NCBI RefSeq assembly: GCF_024809855.1 | Contig: NZ_JANUEM010000013.1 | Coordinates: 1 to 64,000, forward strand | Source: Rheinheimera pacifica | GTDB lineage: Bacteria; Pseudomonadota; Gammaproteobacteria; Enterobacterales; Alteromonadaceae | DNA length: 64,000 nucleotides | Direction of reading: 5' to 3' | Shown: positions 1-7,247 of the stretch, piece by piece | Layout: every line of letters begins with the position of its first letter | Position numbering within the stretch: the stretch's first letter is position 1 | The notes under the pieces: model-generated | What the model saw: the letters and a program-made list of their open reading frames with translations, nothing else | Told to the model about the DNA's origin: nothing | The model's database searches: none | Translations under genes and position numbers: made by a program

Positions 1-95
1 ACACAGTCATTTAGGGCAGTTATCACCGGCAGATTATGAGGAAAAAGCTAATCTCAACGAGGTTAATGAGTGTCTATGAAATTAGGGGAAGTCCA
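1..95 (+). mobile_element. Right end of an IS3-family insertion sequence (rest lies outside the window)
   Basis: The first 79 bases encode the tail of an IS3 OrfB transposase. They are followed by a probable terminal inverted repeat (about 71-95) that ends in GGGGAAGTCCA, a typical IS3-type end. Directly after base 95 the sequence becomes the reverse strand of an IS66 transposase reading frame, so the IS3 element has inserted into the IS66 element. The left end and target duplication cannot be seen. Confidence 0.75.
2..79 (+). CDS. IS3-family transposase OrfB, C-terminal 25 residues only
   Basis: Frame 2 reads HSHLGQLSPADYEE and then stops with TGA at 77-79. The pattern H-S-x-L-G-x-L-S-P-x-x-[YF]-E is the standard C-terminus of the IS3 OrfB integrase (rve domain), lying after the DDE core. 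The catalytic residues are outside the window. The gene is complete at its 3' end and runs off the left edge of the window, so activity of the element cannot be judged here. Confidence 0.75.
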   Translation, partial: HSHLGQLSPADYEEKANLNEVNECL

Positions 96-1207
96 TACAA
101 TTTTTGGATATGGTTGATGGCCCAGTCGGCTTTACCGGTTTTGCCTTTGCCCTGCGCCTTTTGCGCTTCGACGAACTTGCGCCTTGCATGCGCCCAGCAA
201 CCGGCCAAGGTCGCATCCGTTTGCTCATAACCGGCATAGCCATCCACCTGCAGATACCCGGTGTAACCGTTAAGATAGGCTTTGGGATGTTTACCACCAC
301 GCCCATCCTGATAGTCAAACAGTACCAACCTGGGGCCTGCTGAGGACTCCATGTCACAGCCATACACCCACATGTAGCAGTTACTTTTTTCCACATCCAG
401 CACGTTGACGGTCGTTTCATCGGCCCATAGCACCGGTTGTTGCAACAGTGTGTTTTTCATTAGAGTCAGTAGCGGCTGCAGTTTATCGGCACAGGTAATG
501 AGCCAGCGGCTCATGGTCTGGCGGCTCAACTCAATACCGGCCTGATTAAACAGCTTCTCCTGCCGGTACAGCGGCAAGCCATAGTGCATTTTACTGCTGA
601 TGATTTGCGCCAACAGGCTCGGTGTCGCCATGCTTTTAGGCATGATAGCCGGCGGTACATCGGCAATCTGTATCACTACTTGCGTACCTTGGTTTTCGCA
701 TGCCCGGCAGCTGTATTTGGGCCGGATGTTTTTAATCACCTTGATTTGGGCCGGCACAAACTCAATTTGCTCGCTGACTTCCTCGCCCATCCGGTGCAGC
801 GCATGGCCGCAGCAGGTGCAGGTTTTAACCGTAATGTCATGGATAACGTCTACCCGTGGCAGCTCGGCGGCAATGCGTGGGCGGCGCGGTTTGGATGGTT
901 TTTCCGCTTCGGTCTGAGCCGATTCTGGCAGGGTTTGTTCTTCCTCAGCAAGCTGCTCTGCTTCGTTCAGCACCTCGCCATCACCCTGATAGCTTTCGCT
1001 GCTGGGGCTGTATTTTTTATACTGCGCAAGGTTGTACTGCTCCAGCAGTTGCTGCAGCTTATCTTCGAGCTTTTGGTTTACCCGCTCTAATTTAGCGATA
1101 CGTTTGTCTTTTTGTGCCAGTTGGCGCTCAAGTTTTTGCGTCTGCTCAAGCAGCATTTTCTTGAGCAGTTCTACATCGTCTGGCAAGGATTTCAGGGGCT
1201 TTTTCAT
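96..1207 (-). pseudogene. tnpC: IS66-family transposase TnpC, 3' end removed by IS3 insertion
   Basis: About 370 residues of the roughly 500-residue IS66 TnpC remain. Visible parts are a long N-terminal coiled coil (about residues 5-60), a zinc-ribbon-like stretch with CTCCGH and CRAC cysteine pairs, and the first two catalytic aspartates in PVLWADE and YLQVDGYAGY. Homology stops after HIQKLY where the IS3 terminus begins, and the few codons after it read into IS3 DNA. The final catalytic glutamate region is therefore missing. The ATG at 1207 (MKKPLKSL) is preferred over an upstream TTG. The frame is not expected to give an active transposase. Confidence 0.85.
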
Positions 1208-1299
1208 GACTGCTATTATAACGGCCAATACGGCTAAGTACCTGTGATTATTTAGATTGTTTAAACTGAGTTCTAAAACATTTATAGCCGATCAGCATA

Positions 1300-1656
1300 T
1301 CAGCCGACACTTTGGTACTGCAGCGGCTGATGCGGTGTCAGTTTTTGGATATCAATACCCTGTAACAACCAGTGCCACTGCTGCTCACTGATGGCGAGCA
1401 CTTTACCGGGCATCAGGCGCGGCCAGCGGAATTTATCTTTTTCCAGCCGTTTGTACCACAGGCAAAAGCCTGTGCTGTCCCAGTACAGCACTTTTAAGCG
1501 GGTGCGCTGGCGGTTACAGAACACAAACAACGCACCGCTAAACGGCGACTGCTGCATCTCCTGTTCAACCAACAGCGACAAGCCATTGATGGATTTTCTA
1601 AAATCCACCGGCTGTTTATGCAGGTAAATTTGGGGTGGGTCGATAAACATCTTCAT
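1300..1656 (-). CDS. tnpB: IS66-family accessory protein TnpB
   Basis: This is an 118-residue TnpB (Orf2) of IS66. Recognisable family features are MFIDPPQIYLHKQPVDFRKSI near the start, FVFCNRQRTRLKVLYWDSTGF in the middle and KRLEKDKFRWP after it. The length matches the family (about 115-120). The ATG at 1656 is chosen because it follows the tnpA stop by two bases, the usual coupled arrangement; an earlier in-frame start would overlap tnpA. TnpB is required for IS66 transposition, but its biochemical role is not known. The gene looks intact. Confidence 0.9.
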   Translation of the reverse strand: MKMFIDPPQIYLHKQPVDFRKSINGLSLLVEQEMQQSPFSGALFVFCNRQRTRLKVLYWDSTGFCLWYKRLEKDKFRWPRLMPGKVLAISEQQWHWLLQGIDIQKLTPHQPLQYQSVG

Positions 1657-1658
1657 GG

Positions 1659-1949
1659 TTAAAGCGCCCGGAGCAACGCAGCTAACCACAAGGCATCCGT
1701 GCCGGGTGGTAAGTGCAACTCGACATCGCGCTTTTTCAGCAGCATTGGCTGGCTTAGCAGCGTGCCTTGGGTGGTCAGCTCAACAAAGCCGGTATCGTCT
1801 TCCTGTTGCCAGGCGAGAAGTTGCCGCTTACGATAGCTGAAATAGGTCGGGTCAATGCCTTGTTGTTTTGCAAATTCGGTTTGAGTTAGCCCACTAACTT
1901 TATGCTGGTCAATCAGCGCCAGCCACTGCTCTGTTGTTCGGCGGTTCAT
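1659..1949 (-). CDS. tnpA: IS66-family accessory protein TnpA
   Basis: A 96-residue protein that starts MNRRTTEQWLALIDQHKVSG. A helix-turn-helix-like segment with TQTEFAKQQGIDPTYFSYRKRQL follows, the standard TnpA (Orf1) layout of IS66 elements, presumed to bind DNA. The ATG at 1949 has an AGAGG ribosome site just upstream. It is the first gene of the element, about 80 bases inside the terminal repeat, and is followed two bases later by tnpB. It appears complete. Confidence 0.88.
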   Translation of the reverse strand: MNRRTTEQWLALIDQHKVSGLTQTEFAKQQGIDPTYFSYRKRQLLAWQQEDDTGFVELTTQGTLLSQPMLLKKRDVELHLPPGTDALWLAALLRAL

Positions 1950-2002
1950 ATGAAACCTCTGTCTGGTCAAAGATTCAGACAGAGTAAGAAGATTTAGCTA
2001 AA

Positions 2003-2040
2003 GCTGGAATGTGCGGTTGGTGTTACGCTTACATAACGAA
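2003..2040. repeat. IS66 terminal inverted repeat and candidate 8-bp target duplication
   Basis: The reverse strand of 2003-2032 begins GTAAGCG, the conserved IS66 tip. The eight bases outside it (2033-2040, ATAACGAA) would be the duplicated target; IS66 elements make 8-bp duplications. The partner copy cannot be checked because the other IS66 end is outside the window. Confidence 0.6.
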
Positions 2041-2121
2041 GAATATAAATTTACTTTTAGCTACGGAACAGGTTGCGGTATTTCAATTGAAGTACCAGTT
2101 GAGTTTAAAGAACAAACATAA
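2033..2121 (+). pseudogene. 3' remnant of a cassette gene disrupted by IS66 (hypothetical protein)
   Basis: Just beyond the IS66 end an open frame reads NEEYKFTFSYGTGCG and continues to EVPVEFKEQT and a TAA stop at 2119-2121. The alternating hydrophobic and polar residues and the low GC resemble the two cassette ORFs downstream, and the stop codon overlaps an attC-like site, as is normal for integron cassettes. The 5' part must lie on the far side of the IS66/IS3 insertions, outside the window. No family is recognised from 29 residues. Confidence 0.55.
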
Positions 2122-2187
2122 CAAGCGACTGTGGTCGCGCCTTAGCGCTGTGCGGCTACAAGTCTGTTCCAAAACCGGGTGTTATAG
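2116..2187 (+). repeat. attC-like recombination site (weak candidate)
   Basis: The site begins with CATAAC overlapping the stop of the interrupted ORF and ends with GTTATAG about 70 bases later. The ends ATAACA and TGTTAT are complementary, and an internal GCGAC-TGTG-GTCGC hairpin is present. The right core departs from the GTTRRRY consensus at one position, and the inner L boxes are not clearly paired. Position and spacing (between two small ORFs) make it attC-like, but it is weaker than the site at 2629. Confidence 0.4.
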
Positions 2188-2202
2188 CTATGGAGTTACG
2201 AA

Positions 2203-2634
2203 TTGAGTCCAACTGATTTCTTAGGACTAATGTTTGAAATTGCCCCAGCTTTTAGAGCTGAATGGGAAAGTGATAATAATTTATTTGTGCAAGAAGATGG
2301 TAGCTACAATTTTCAAAGTGTCTGCTGCGTGTTCTCTCACTATTTTATTGATCAAGAAAAACATAAATATGTCTCAAGAAATGAAAAAAAGTGGAATCCG
2401 ACAATTGCGGACTCTGAGTTGGTTTTCTTGTTTGACTTGTTCGAATCAAACATAGATGATATCGAAACAACGGACTCATTGAAAACGCCAGAAGGCCTGC
2501 TATCAAATGCTATATGCACATGTTTTTTAGAAAATATCTCTCAAACAAATGCAGGTGAATATGCAAAGGACTTTATGGGCAATAAAAGCAGAACTTATTT
2601 TGATCATTGGCATATTTACAGTAAAAGGCTATAA
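2203..2634 (+). CDS. Small acidic hypothetical protein of an integron-like cassette (resembles DUF7674 proteins)
   Basis: A 143-residue soluble acidic protein without signal peptide or membrane segment. The N-terminal SPTDFLGLMFEIAPAFRAEW followed by a Phe/Ser/His-rich stretch (VCCVFSHYFIDQ) resembles the small uncharacterised DUF7674 family; this is recognition by eye, and the function is unknown. The start is TTG at 2203 with GGAG eight bases upstream; no in-frame ATG gives a better start. Codon use is markedly AT-richer than in the catabolic genes. The stop codon overlaps the attC site at 2629, which marks the gene as a mobile cassette. Confidence 0.7.
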   Translation: MSPTDFLGLMFEIAPAFRAEWESDNNLFVQEDGSYNFQSVCCVFSHYFIDQEKHKYVSRNEKKWNPTIADSELVFLFDLFESNIDDIETTDSLKTPEGLLSNAICTCFLENISQTNAGEYAKDFMGNKSRTYFDHWHIYSKRL

Positions 2635-2720
2635 CAAGTTGCTTAATTTCGTTCCGACAACAAACAGCATGATCTCCACTGGACTGCCTGCGCTGCGGCC
2701 CATTAGCAATGGCGTTAAGT
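2629..2720 (+). repeat. attC site (integron cassette recombination site)
   Basis: This 92-bp site starts with CTATAAC over the stop codon of the preceding ORF and ends with GTTAAGT, a match to the GTTRRRY core. Inside these, TTGCTTAA on the left pairs with TTAGCAA on the right, leaving one extrahelical T, as in the L''/L' boxes of known attC sites. The stretch between holds GC-rich imperfect repeats. Paired outer cores, a bulged inner box, about 90 bp length and placement at the ORF stop together support attC. Confidence 0.7.
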
Positions 2721-2733
2721 GCAAGGGGTAGCA

Positions 2734-3168
2734 TTGAAACCTGAGATTTCTATCGAAAAAGTATGGTTTGATGATGATTTGACTGAATTGAAAATCTCGG
2801 TCTGTAACGGGAAATCTCTATTCACTAATAAAGTTTATGTTGGTAGACATCAAATTTTAGAGCTGGTTAACTCACTTAATATCTTTAAAAACCATTATTA
2901 CGGTGGTCTAAAAGACATATTACTGGGGCAGTTTGGTCGTGAATACGCCAACGGTGCTTTTTCTGCAAAGCTTCACTTTCCAAAGCCTGGAGCTTTGTAC
3001 CTAGCAACTCACCAGCAATCTGAATACTTTGAATTTAAGGGGCAGGAAGAGGCTAGCGAAGCCAAAATGTACTTAAAAACGGAGCCTGCGCTTTTAGATA
3101 ACTTTATTCAGGAGTTAACGGGGCTAAGCAATGGTATTAATGATATTGCCAAGCTCGTTTGTACCTAA
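2734..3168 (+). CDS. Hypothetical cassette protein, about 144 residues
   Basis: The protein starts MKPEISIEKVWFDDD at a TTG at 2734, preceded by an AAGGGG ribosome site at the correct distance; an upstream GTG at 2719 lies within the attC core and is less likely. The sequence is a mixed alpha/beta soluble protein with several aromatic residues (YYGGLKDILLGQFGREYANG) and no signal peptide. I recognise no family; similarity to bacterial immunity-type small proteins is only an impression. It has a cassette layout: attC on the left, and a stop codon overlapping a shortened attC-like hairpin on the right. Confidence 0.65.
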   Translation: MKPEISIEKVWFDDDLTELKISVCNGKSLFTNKVYVGRHQILELVNSLNIFKNHYYGGLKDILLGQFGREYANGAFSAKLHFPKPGALYLATHQQSEYFEFKGQEEASEAKMYLKTEPALLDNFIQELTGLSNGINDIAKLVCT

Positions 3169-3194
3169 CAATCCTGTCATTCGGAGCGTTAAGC
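3163..3194 (+). repeat. Shortened attC-like hairpin
   Basis: ACCTAAC (perfect RYYYAAC) overlaps the stop of the preceding ORF, and GTTAAGC (perfect GTTRRRY) follows only 18 bases later. CTAAC..TCC pairs with GGA..GTTAAG around an eight-base loop. Both cores fit the integron consensus, but the whole is 32 bp, about half the shortest usual attC, so it is either a deletion derivative or a chance hairpin. Confidence 0.4.
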
Positions 3195-3213
3195 CCGCTT
3201 CACGCTCATAACT

Positions 3214-3288
3214 GCCGTTTTAATATACCGCGGCGATACCAAACAAATATCGCCGCTGGTATACCAAAGATTTATCGCCTGCGACGGC
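3214..3288. repeat. Long inverted repeat in the gap between the last cassette and moeB
   Basis: ATACC-GCGGCGATA (3225-3238) pairs with TATCGCCGC-T-GGTAT (3248-3262) around a nine-base loop, with a single bulged base. Weaker outer arms GCCGT (3214-3218) and ACGGC (3284-3288) may extend it. There is no following T run, so a simple terminator is unlikely. The rest of 3169-3431 shows no gene. Confidence 0.6.
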
Positions 3289-3431
3289 TAAAAATCACGT
3301 TGCGCATTGCCGTGTGTGTATCTGAGCGTATAATCGTCACAGAGCTGGAAATCGGCAGGTATTTAGCTTGTTGCATCTGCGAGGTGATGTATTTTTCAGT
3401 TGGCATAGAAAGCCCAAAACTTTGTATCGCG

Positions 3432-4187
3432 CTATTTAGCGCCGCAAACACTGCAAAGTGGATCTTTGTCTAAGTTAAACTGCCGCCACCCGGCTGTTAG
3501 TGCATCAAACAACTGCAATTTACCGTACAACGGCGTACCCACACCGGTTATTATTTTTACCGCTTCCAGCGCTTGCATTGCTCCGATAACCCCCACCACC
3601 GGGCTTAACACACCGGCCTCCATGCAGCTAAGCTGTTGCTCGCCAAATAGCTGGCTTAAACAGTGGTAACAGGCACTTTCACCCTGCATGCTAAAACTTG
3701 CCACCTGGCCTTCGAAGCGGATGGCAGCCCCCGATACCAACGGCACTTTAGCGGTAACACAGGCAGCGTTAATAGCGTTGCGGGTAGCTAAATTATCGCT
3801 GCAATCCAGCACCAGTGAATGCTGTGGCACCAATTGGGCTAAATGTTCAGCGGTTAAGCGCTGCAGTAAAGTGCTGATGGTGACGTCTGAGTTTAACTGG
3901 CGCAAACTTGCCGCGGCTTGTTGTACTTTGCTGTGGCCTATATCAGCCTCGCGGTACAGTATTTGCCGCTGCAGGTTGCTGCTGTCGATAGTGTCGTGAT
4001 CTGCCAATGTTAACCCGCCAACACCACTGGCGACTAAATAAGGCGCGGCGGCGCAACCCAGCCCGCCCATGCCTACCACCAGCACCGAAGCGTTAAGCAG
4101 CGCTTCCTGGCCGTCAATATCCAGTTGCGGCAGCATTAAATGCCTGCTGTAGCGCATAGCTTGTACAGTAGTCAGCTCTTTAGCCAA
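3432..4187 (-). CDS. moeB: Molybdopterin-synthase adenylyltransferase MoeB (ThiF family)
   Basis: This E1-like enzyme of 251 residues adenylates the C-terminal glycine of MoaD (or ThiS) so that sulfur can be loaded for molybdopterin synthesis. The Rossmann nucleotide site is VVGMGGLGCAAAPYLV (about residues 37-52), followed by the Arg-containing SNLQRQILY segment. CYHC (about 172-175) and CSVC (near the C-terminus) are the paired zinc-ligand CxxC motifs. The length matches E. coli MoeB. It follows the ABC exporter gene by 15 bases on the same strand, so the two are probably co-transcribed. No moa or other molybdenum-cofactor genes are nearby, so MoaD versus ThiS specificity cannot be decided from context. 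Confidence 0.9.
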   Translation of the reverse strand: MAKELTTVQAMRYSRHLMLPQLDIDGQEALLNASVLVVGMGGLGCAAAPYLVASGVGGLTLADHDTIDSSNLQRQILYREADIGHSKVQQAAASLRQLNSDVTISTLLQRLTAEHLAQLVPQHSLVLDCSDNLATRNAINAACVTAKVPLVSGAAIRFEGQVASFSMQGESACYHCLSQLFGEQQLSCMEAGVLSPVVGVIGAMQALEAVKIITGVGTPLYGKLQLFDALTAGWRQFNLDKDPLCSVCGAK

Positions 4188-4202
4188 GGCTTGCTCCTGA
4201 TA

Positions 4203-5948
4203 TTAATTTAGCAACTGCAGCTCGGCCAGTTGCTTATATAATGGGCTTGATAACAGCAACTGCTGGTGGGTGCCGCTGGCAATCAGCCGGCCGTGTTCCA
4301 GCAACAAAATGCGGTCGGCATTTAGTACTGTAGCCAGCCGGTGGGCAATAATCAGTGTGGTTTTACCCTGCATTAAATTATCCAGCGCCTGTTGCACCTG
4401 TTGCTCGCTCAGGGCATCCAGTGAGCTGGTAGCTTCATCCAGCAACAACACGGGCCTGTCGGCCAAAATAGCCCTGGCAATAGCAATACGCTGTTTTTGA
4501 CCGCCGGACAACCGTACACCGCGTTCACCTAACTGGGTGGCATAACCGTCTGTAAATTGGCTAATAAAACTATCTGCGCGCGCGGCAATACAGGCGTTTA
4601 TTACCTCTTGCTCTGTGGCATCTGGCCTGCCGTAACGCACATTTTCCAGCACTGAACTGGCAAAAATAACCGACTCTTGTGGCACCAAAGCAAACTGAGC
4701 CCGCAGCTGGGCTAAATCCAGTTGGCTGATATCAGTGCCATCCAGTAGTATCTGCCCGGCTGTTGGCTGGTAAAACCGCTGTAACAGCTGAAACAACGTT
4801 GTTTTACCCGCCCCACTTGGCCCTACCAGCGCAATGCGTTCGCCAGGCTGTATGTCAATATCAAGCTGCTGCAGTACGGTTTTATCTGCTACCTGCGGGT
4901 AGGCAAAACTAAGCTGGCGCAGGCTAAGCGCACCCGCAACCGGTGCCTGAAGGGCTTGCGACACTGCCGGTGAAGCTATTTCAACCGGTGCCGTTGCCAG
5001 TTCAATTAAGCGTTCTGTGGCACCTGCTGCGCGCTGAATATCACCGGTTACTTCACTGATGGTTGCCGCGCTGCCTGCCACCATTACGGCATAAAACATA
5101 AAGGCTGTCAGTTCACCGGCACTGACAAGCCCGGCCATTACGTCACGCGCGCCCACCCAACTGATCAGTACCATAGCGGTAATGCTCAGCAGCATTACCG
5201 CTGCAATCAGTAAAGCGCGGTAGAAAATACGCTGCCTGGCTGACTGCATTACCAGCTCAATTCTGTCGGCAAACAACTGTTTATCGCGTGGCTCATGGCC
5301 ATAAGACTGCACGGTATGAATTTCATGCAGGCTTTCATCTACATAAGCACCCACGTCGGCCAGGCGGTCCTGGCTGGCACGCGATAACTTACGCACTTTG
5401 CGGCCAAGTACAATAATTGGCAGTAATACCAGCGGTACTGCCAGCAATACTAATGCGGTCATTTTAAAGCTGGTTAGCGCCATCATTAGCAAACCACCAA
5501 TGGCTGTTACTGCTGACCGCAGCGCCATTGACAAACTGGAGCCCACCACACTTTGCAATAAGGTGGTATCGGCAGTAAAACGGGAAATAACCTCACCGGT
5601 GCGCATTTCACTGTAGAATGACGGCGACAACTTCAGCATATGCTGGTACACACGGTTGCGGATATCAGCACTTACCCGCTCACCAAGCCAGGTCATCAAA
5701 TAAAAACGGCAAAACACCGCCACCGAAGACAACATGCACAGTAGCAAAATGCCCAGCGTGATTTGATTTAGCCGGGAATTGTTATTGGCAACAAAGCCGT
5801 CGTCTACTAACAGGCGCACACCCTGTCCCAGCGCCAGCCAGCTAAGTGAGCCAATCAGTAAAAACAATATCGCCAGCAATACCCGGTTACGGTAAGGCTT
5901 TAAAAAGCTGCCTACCCAAGGCAGCACTGCTACCACTGGCGCAGTCAA
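4203..5948 (-). CDS. ABC exporter, fused permease and ATPase (MsbA/lipid-or-multidrug type)
   Basis: A 581-residue half-transporter. An N-terminal membrane domain with about six helices (residues 15-295) is followed by the ATPase domain with Walker A GPSGAGKTT, signature LSGGQ, Walker B VLLLDEATSSLD and switch histidine in IIAHRL. It should work as a homodimer in the inner membrane. The family includes MsbA-type lipid flippases and multidrug exporters; nothing in the sequence identifies the substrate. It is the first gene of a two-gene unit with moeB. The next gene upstream is divergent, separated by about 170 bases. Confidence 0.88.
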   Translation of the reverse strand: MTAPVVAVLPWVGSFLKPYRNRVLLAILFLLIGSLSWLALGQGVRLLVDDGFVANNNSRLNQITLGILLLCMLSSVAVFCRFYLMTWLGERVSADIRNRVYQHMLKLSPSFYSEMRTGEVISRFTADTTLLQSVVGSSLSMALRSAVTAIGGLLMMALTSFKMTALVLLAVPLVLLPIIVLGRKVRKLSRASQDRLADVGAYVDESLHEIHTVQSYGHEPRDKQLFADRIELVMQSARQRIFYRALLIAAVMLLSITAMVLISWVGARDVMAGLVSAGELTAFMFYAVMVAGSAATISEVTGDIQRAAGATERLIELATAPVEIASPAVSQALQAPVAGALSLRQLSFAYPQVADKTVLQQLDIDIQPGERIALVGPSGAGKTTLFQLLQRFYQPTAGQILLDGTDISQLDLAQLRAQFALVPQESVIFASSVLENVRYGRPDATEQEVINACIAARADSFISQFTDGYATQLGERGVRLSGGQKQRIAIARAILADRPVLLLDEATSSLDALSEQQVQQALDNLMQGKTTLIIAHRLATVLNADRILLLEHGRLIASGTHQQLLLSSPLYKQLAELQLLN

Positions 5949-6119
5949 TTAGCTGTCTGCCAAATACTATATATAATGCCGGCGGGTGCCATTTGTTGCA
6001 TGTTAACTCCTGTTTTATTAATCATGTTGCGGCATTAAACACATTATCAATACGTTTAATTTCAAAATTTGCAACCCTTGTACCATAATTAGCGCACGCA
6101 TATTAGCAAGGAGCACACA

Positions 6120-7247
6120 ATGAGCCACTGGATACAGCAACTGCGCGAGAACGATAATGCAGCTTACCTGATTTACTTGCTGTTATTACTTATTTTTGCT
6201 GCTGACAGCCAGACTCAGCTTGGTTTTGCCCACGGCTTTTTGTATGCCCCTCTACTTTTGCTGGCCAGCCTTACCAACAAACTGCGCTTGCTCCATATTA
6301 TTTTCTTTGCTGCCATCATACTTATTTGGCTGGGCGTATTAGTGTCGCCTGCTGCGCCTCAGGGGTTTTCGTTTATTTTTGTGCTGGCAAACCGCGTTGG
6401 TGCCTGTATTTGCCTGCTGCTTATTTTTTTGCAAATGCGTGCGGTTATTTATCTTCAGCGCCAGCAAAACAAGCAGCGTGCCGATATGGAAATGCAAAAA
6501 CAACAGCTTCAGCTGGCTAACAAGCTAACCAAATTTGCCCGCTGGACGCTTGATACCCATACCAACACGATACGCCTGTCAGAAGAAGCAAAAGCTTTAC
6601 TGCCGAATGCCAGTAAGTCACGCTTCACCCTAAGCCAGTTCAGCGGTTTATTCCAGCAGCCTTATCAGGCCGCAATACAGCAGCTACTGAGCGACTATCT
6701 GGAACAACAACAGCCGTTTGATATTGAATGCCCCTGCCTGTTAGAAGGTAAAGCCGAGTGCTGGGTCAGAATTATCGCTTATGCTTCTGCCCCCACTGAA
6801 ACCACAATGCAGGGTATAGTGCAGGATATTAACTCTGCCCATCAAATAAGCATACGCCTTACTCAGGAGCAACAGCGTTTTAAACAGTGGGCCGACAGCC
6901 TGCCGATTGTTGTCTGGACGGCGGATCGCAATGGTAATATCAACTTTGTAAATCAAACATTAGCGGCTTTTACCGGTATAGCTACCAGCCAACTGGTAGA
7001 AAACTGGCTGGATTCGGTACACCCTGATGATCAGCAGCAACTGATGCTGCACTGGCAGCACTGTGTGCAAACCGGTGACCCTTACAACATAGAGTTTCGT
7101 ATACGCCGCCATGATGGCAGCTATATCTGGCATTTAACCAAAGCCGTAGCAGAATACGATAGTGATGGCGCAATAGAAAAATGGCTTGGCTCATCAATGG
7201 CATTAACAGCAGCAAGTAAAAAACACGACACCGCCTGGCTAAATTAA
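6120..7247 (+). CDS. Membrane-anchored PAS-domain protein without output domain
   Basis: 375 residues. About four hydrophobic segments (residues 15-105) and a short Gln-rich coiled coil (about 108-135) lead into two PAS-type domains, a degenerate one at about 140-240 and a clear one at about 250-365. The second has typical PAS/PAC features: WTADRNGNINFVN, VHPDDQQ and FRIRRHDGSYIWHL. The reading frame then stops, with no histidine kinase, GGDEF, EAL or methyl-accepting domain. A strong AAGGAG site precedes the ATG at 6120. It may be a sensor acting through protein contact, or the remnant of a longer kinase or cyclase. The neighbours give no partner. Confidence 0.7.
   Translation: MSHWIQQLRENDNAAYLIYLLLLLIFAADSQTQLGFAHGFLYAPLLLLASLTNKLRLLHIIFFAAIILIWLGVLVSPAAPQGFSFIFVLANRVGACICLLLIFLQMRAVIYLQRQQNKQRADMEMQKQQLQLANKLTKFARWTLDTHTNTIRLSEEAKALLPNASKSRFTLSQFSGLFQQPYQAAIQQLLSDYLEQQQPFDIECPCLLEGKAECWVRIIAYASAPTETTMQGIVQDINSAHQISIRLTQEQQRFKQWADSLPIVVWTADRNGNINFVNQTLAAFTGIATSQLVENWLDSVHPDDQQQLMLHWQHCVQTGDPYNIEFRIRRHDGSYIWHLTKAVAEYDSDGAIEKWLGSSMALTAASKKHDTAWLN

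Larger units (their letters stand above)
96..2032 (-). mobile_element. IS66-family insertion sequence with tnpA-tnpB-tnpC, interrupted by an IS3 element
   Basis: Three minus-strand genes occur in the canonical IS66 order: tnpA, tnpB, tnpC. The upstream terminus is at about 2032, where the reverse strand begins GTAAGCGTAACACC; GTAAGCG is the signature start of IS66 ends. The other terminus is not in the window because an IS3 element has split tnpC near base 95. The element itself sits inside a small reading frame whose 3' end survives at 2033-2121. It is most likely non-autonomous now. Confidence 0.85.

Noticed and set aside
2009..2206. 65-codon frame starting inside the IS66 end
   Set aside because: It begins within the IS66 inverted repeat and runs in a different frame from the surviving cassette ORF remnant, whose stop overlaps the attC-like site.
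3159..3473. 104-codon frame crossing the last cassette boundary
   Set aside because: It runs through hairpins and into the 3' end of moeB on the other strand; no ribosome site or recognisable protein.
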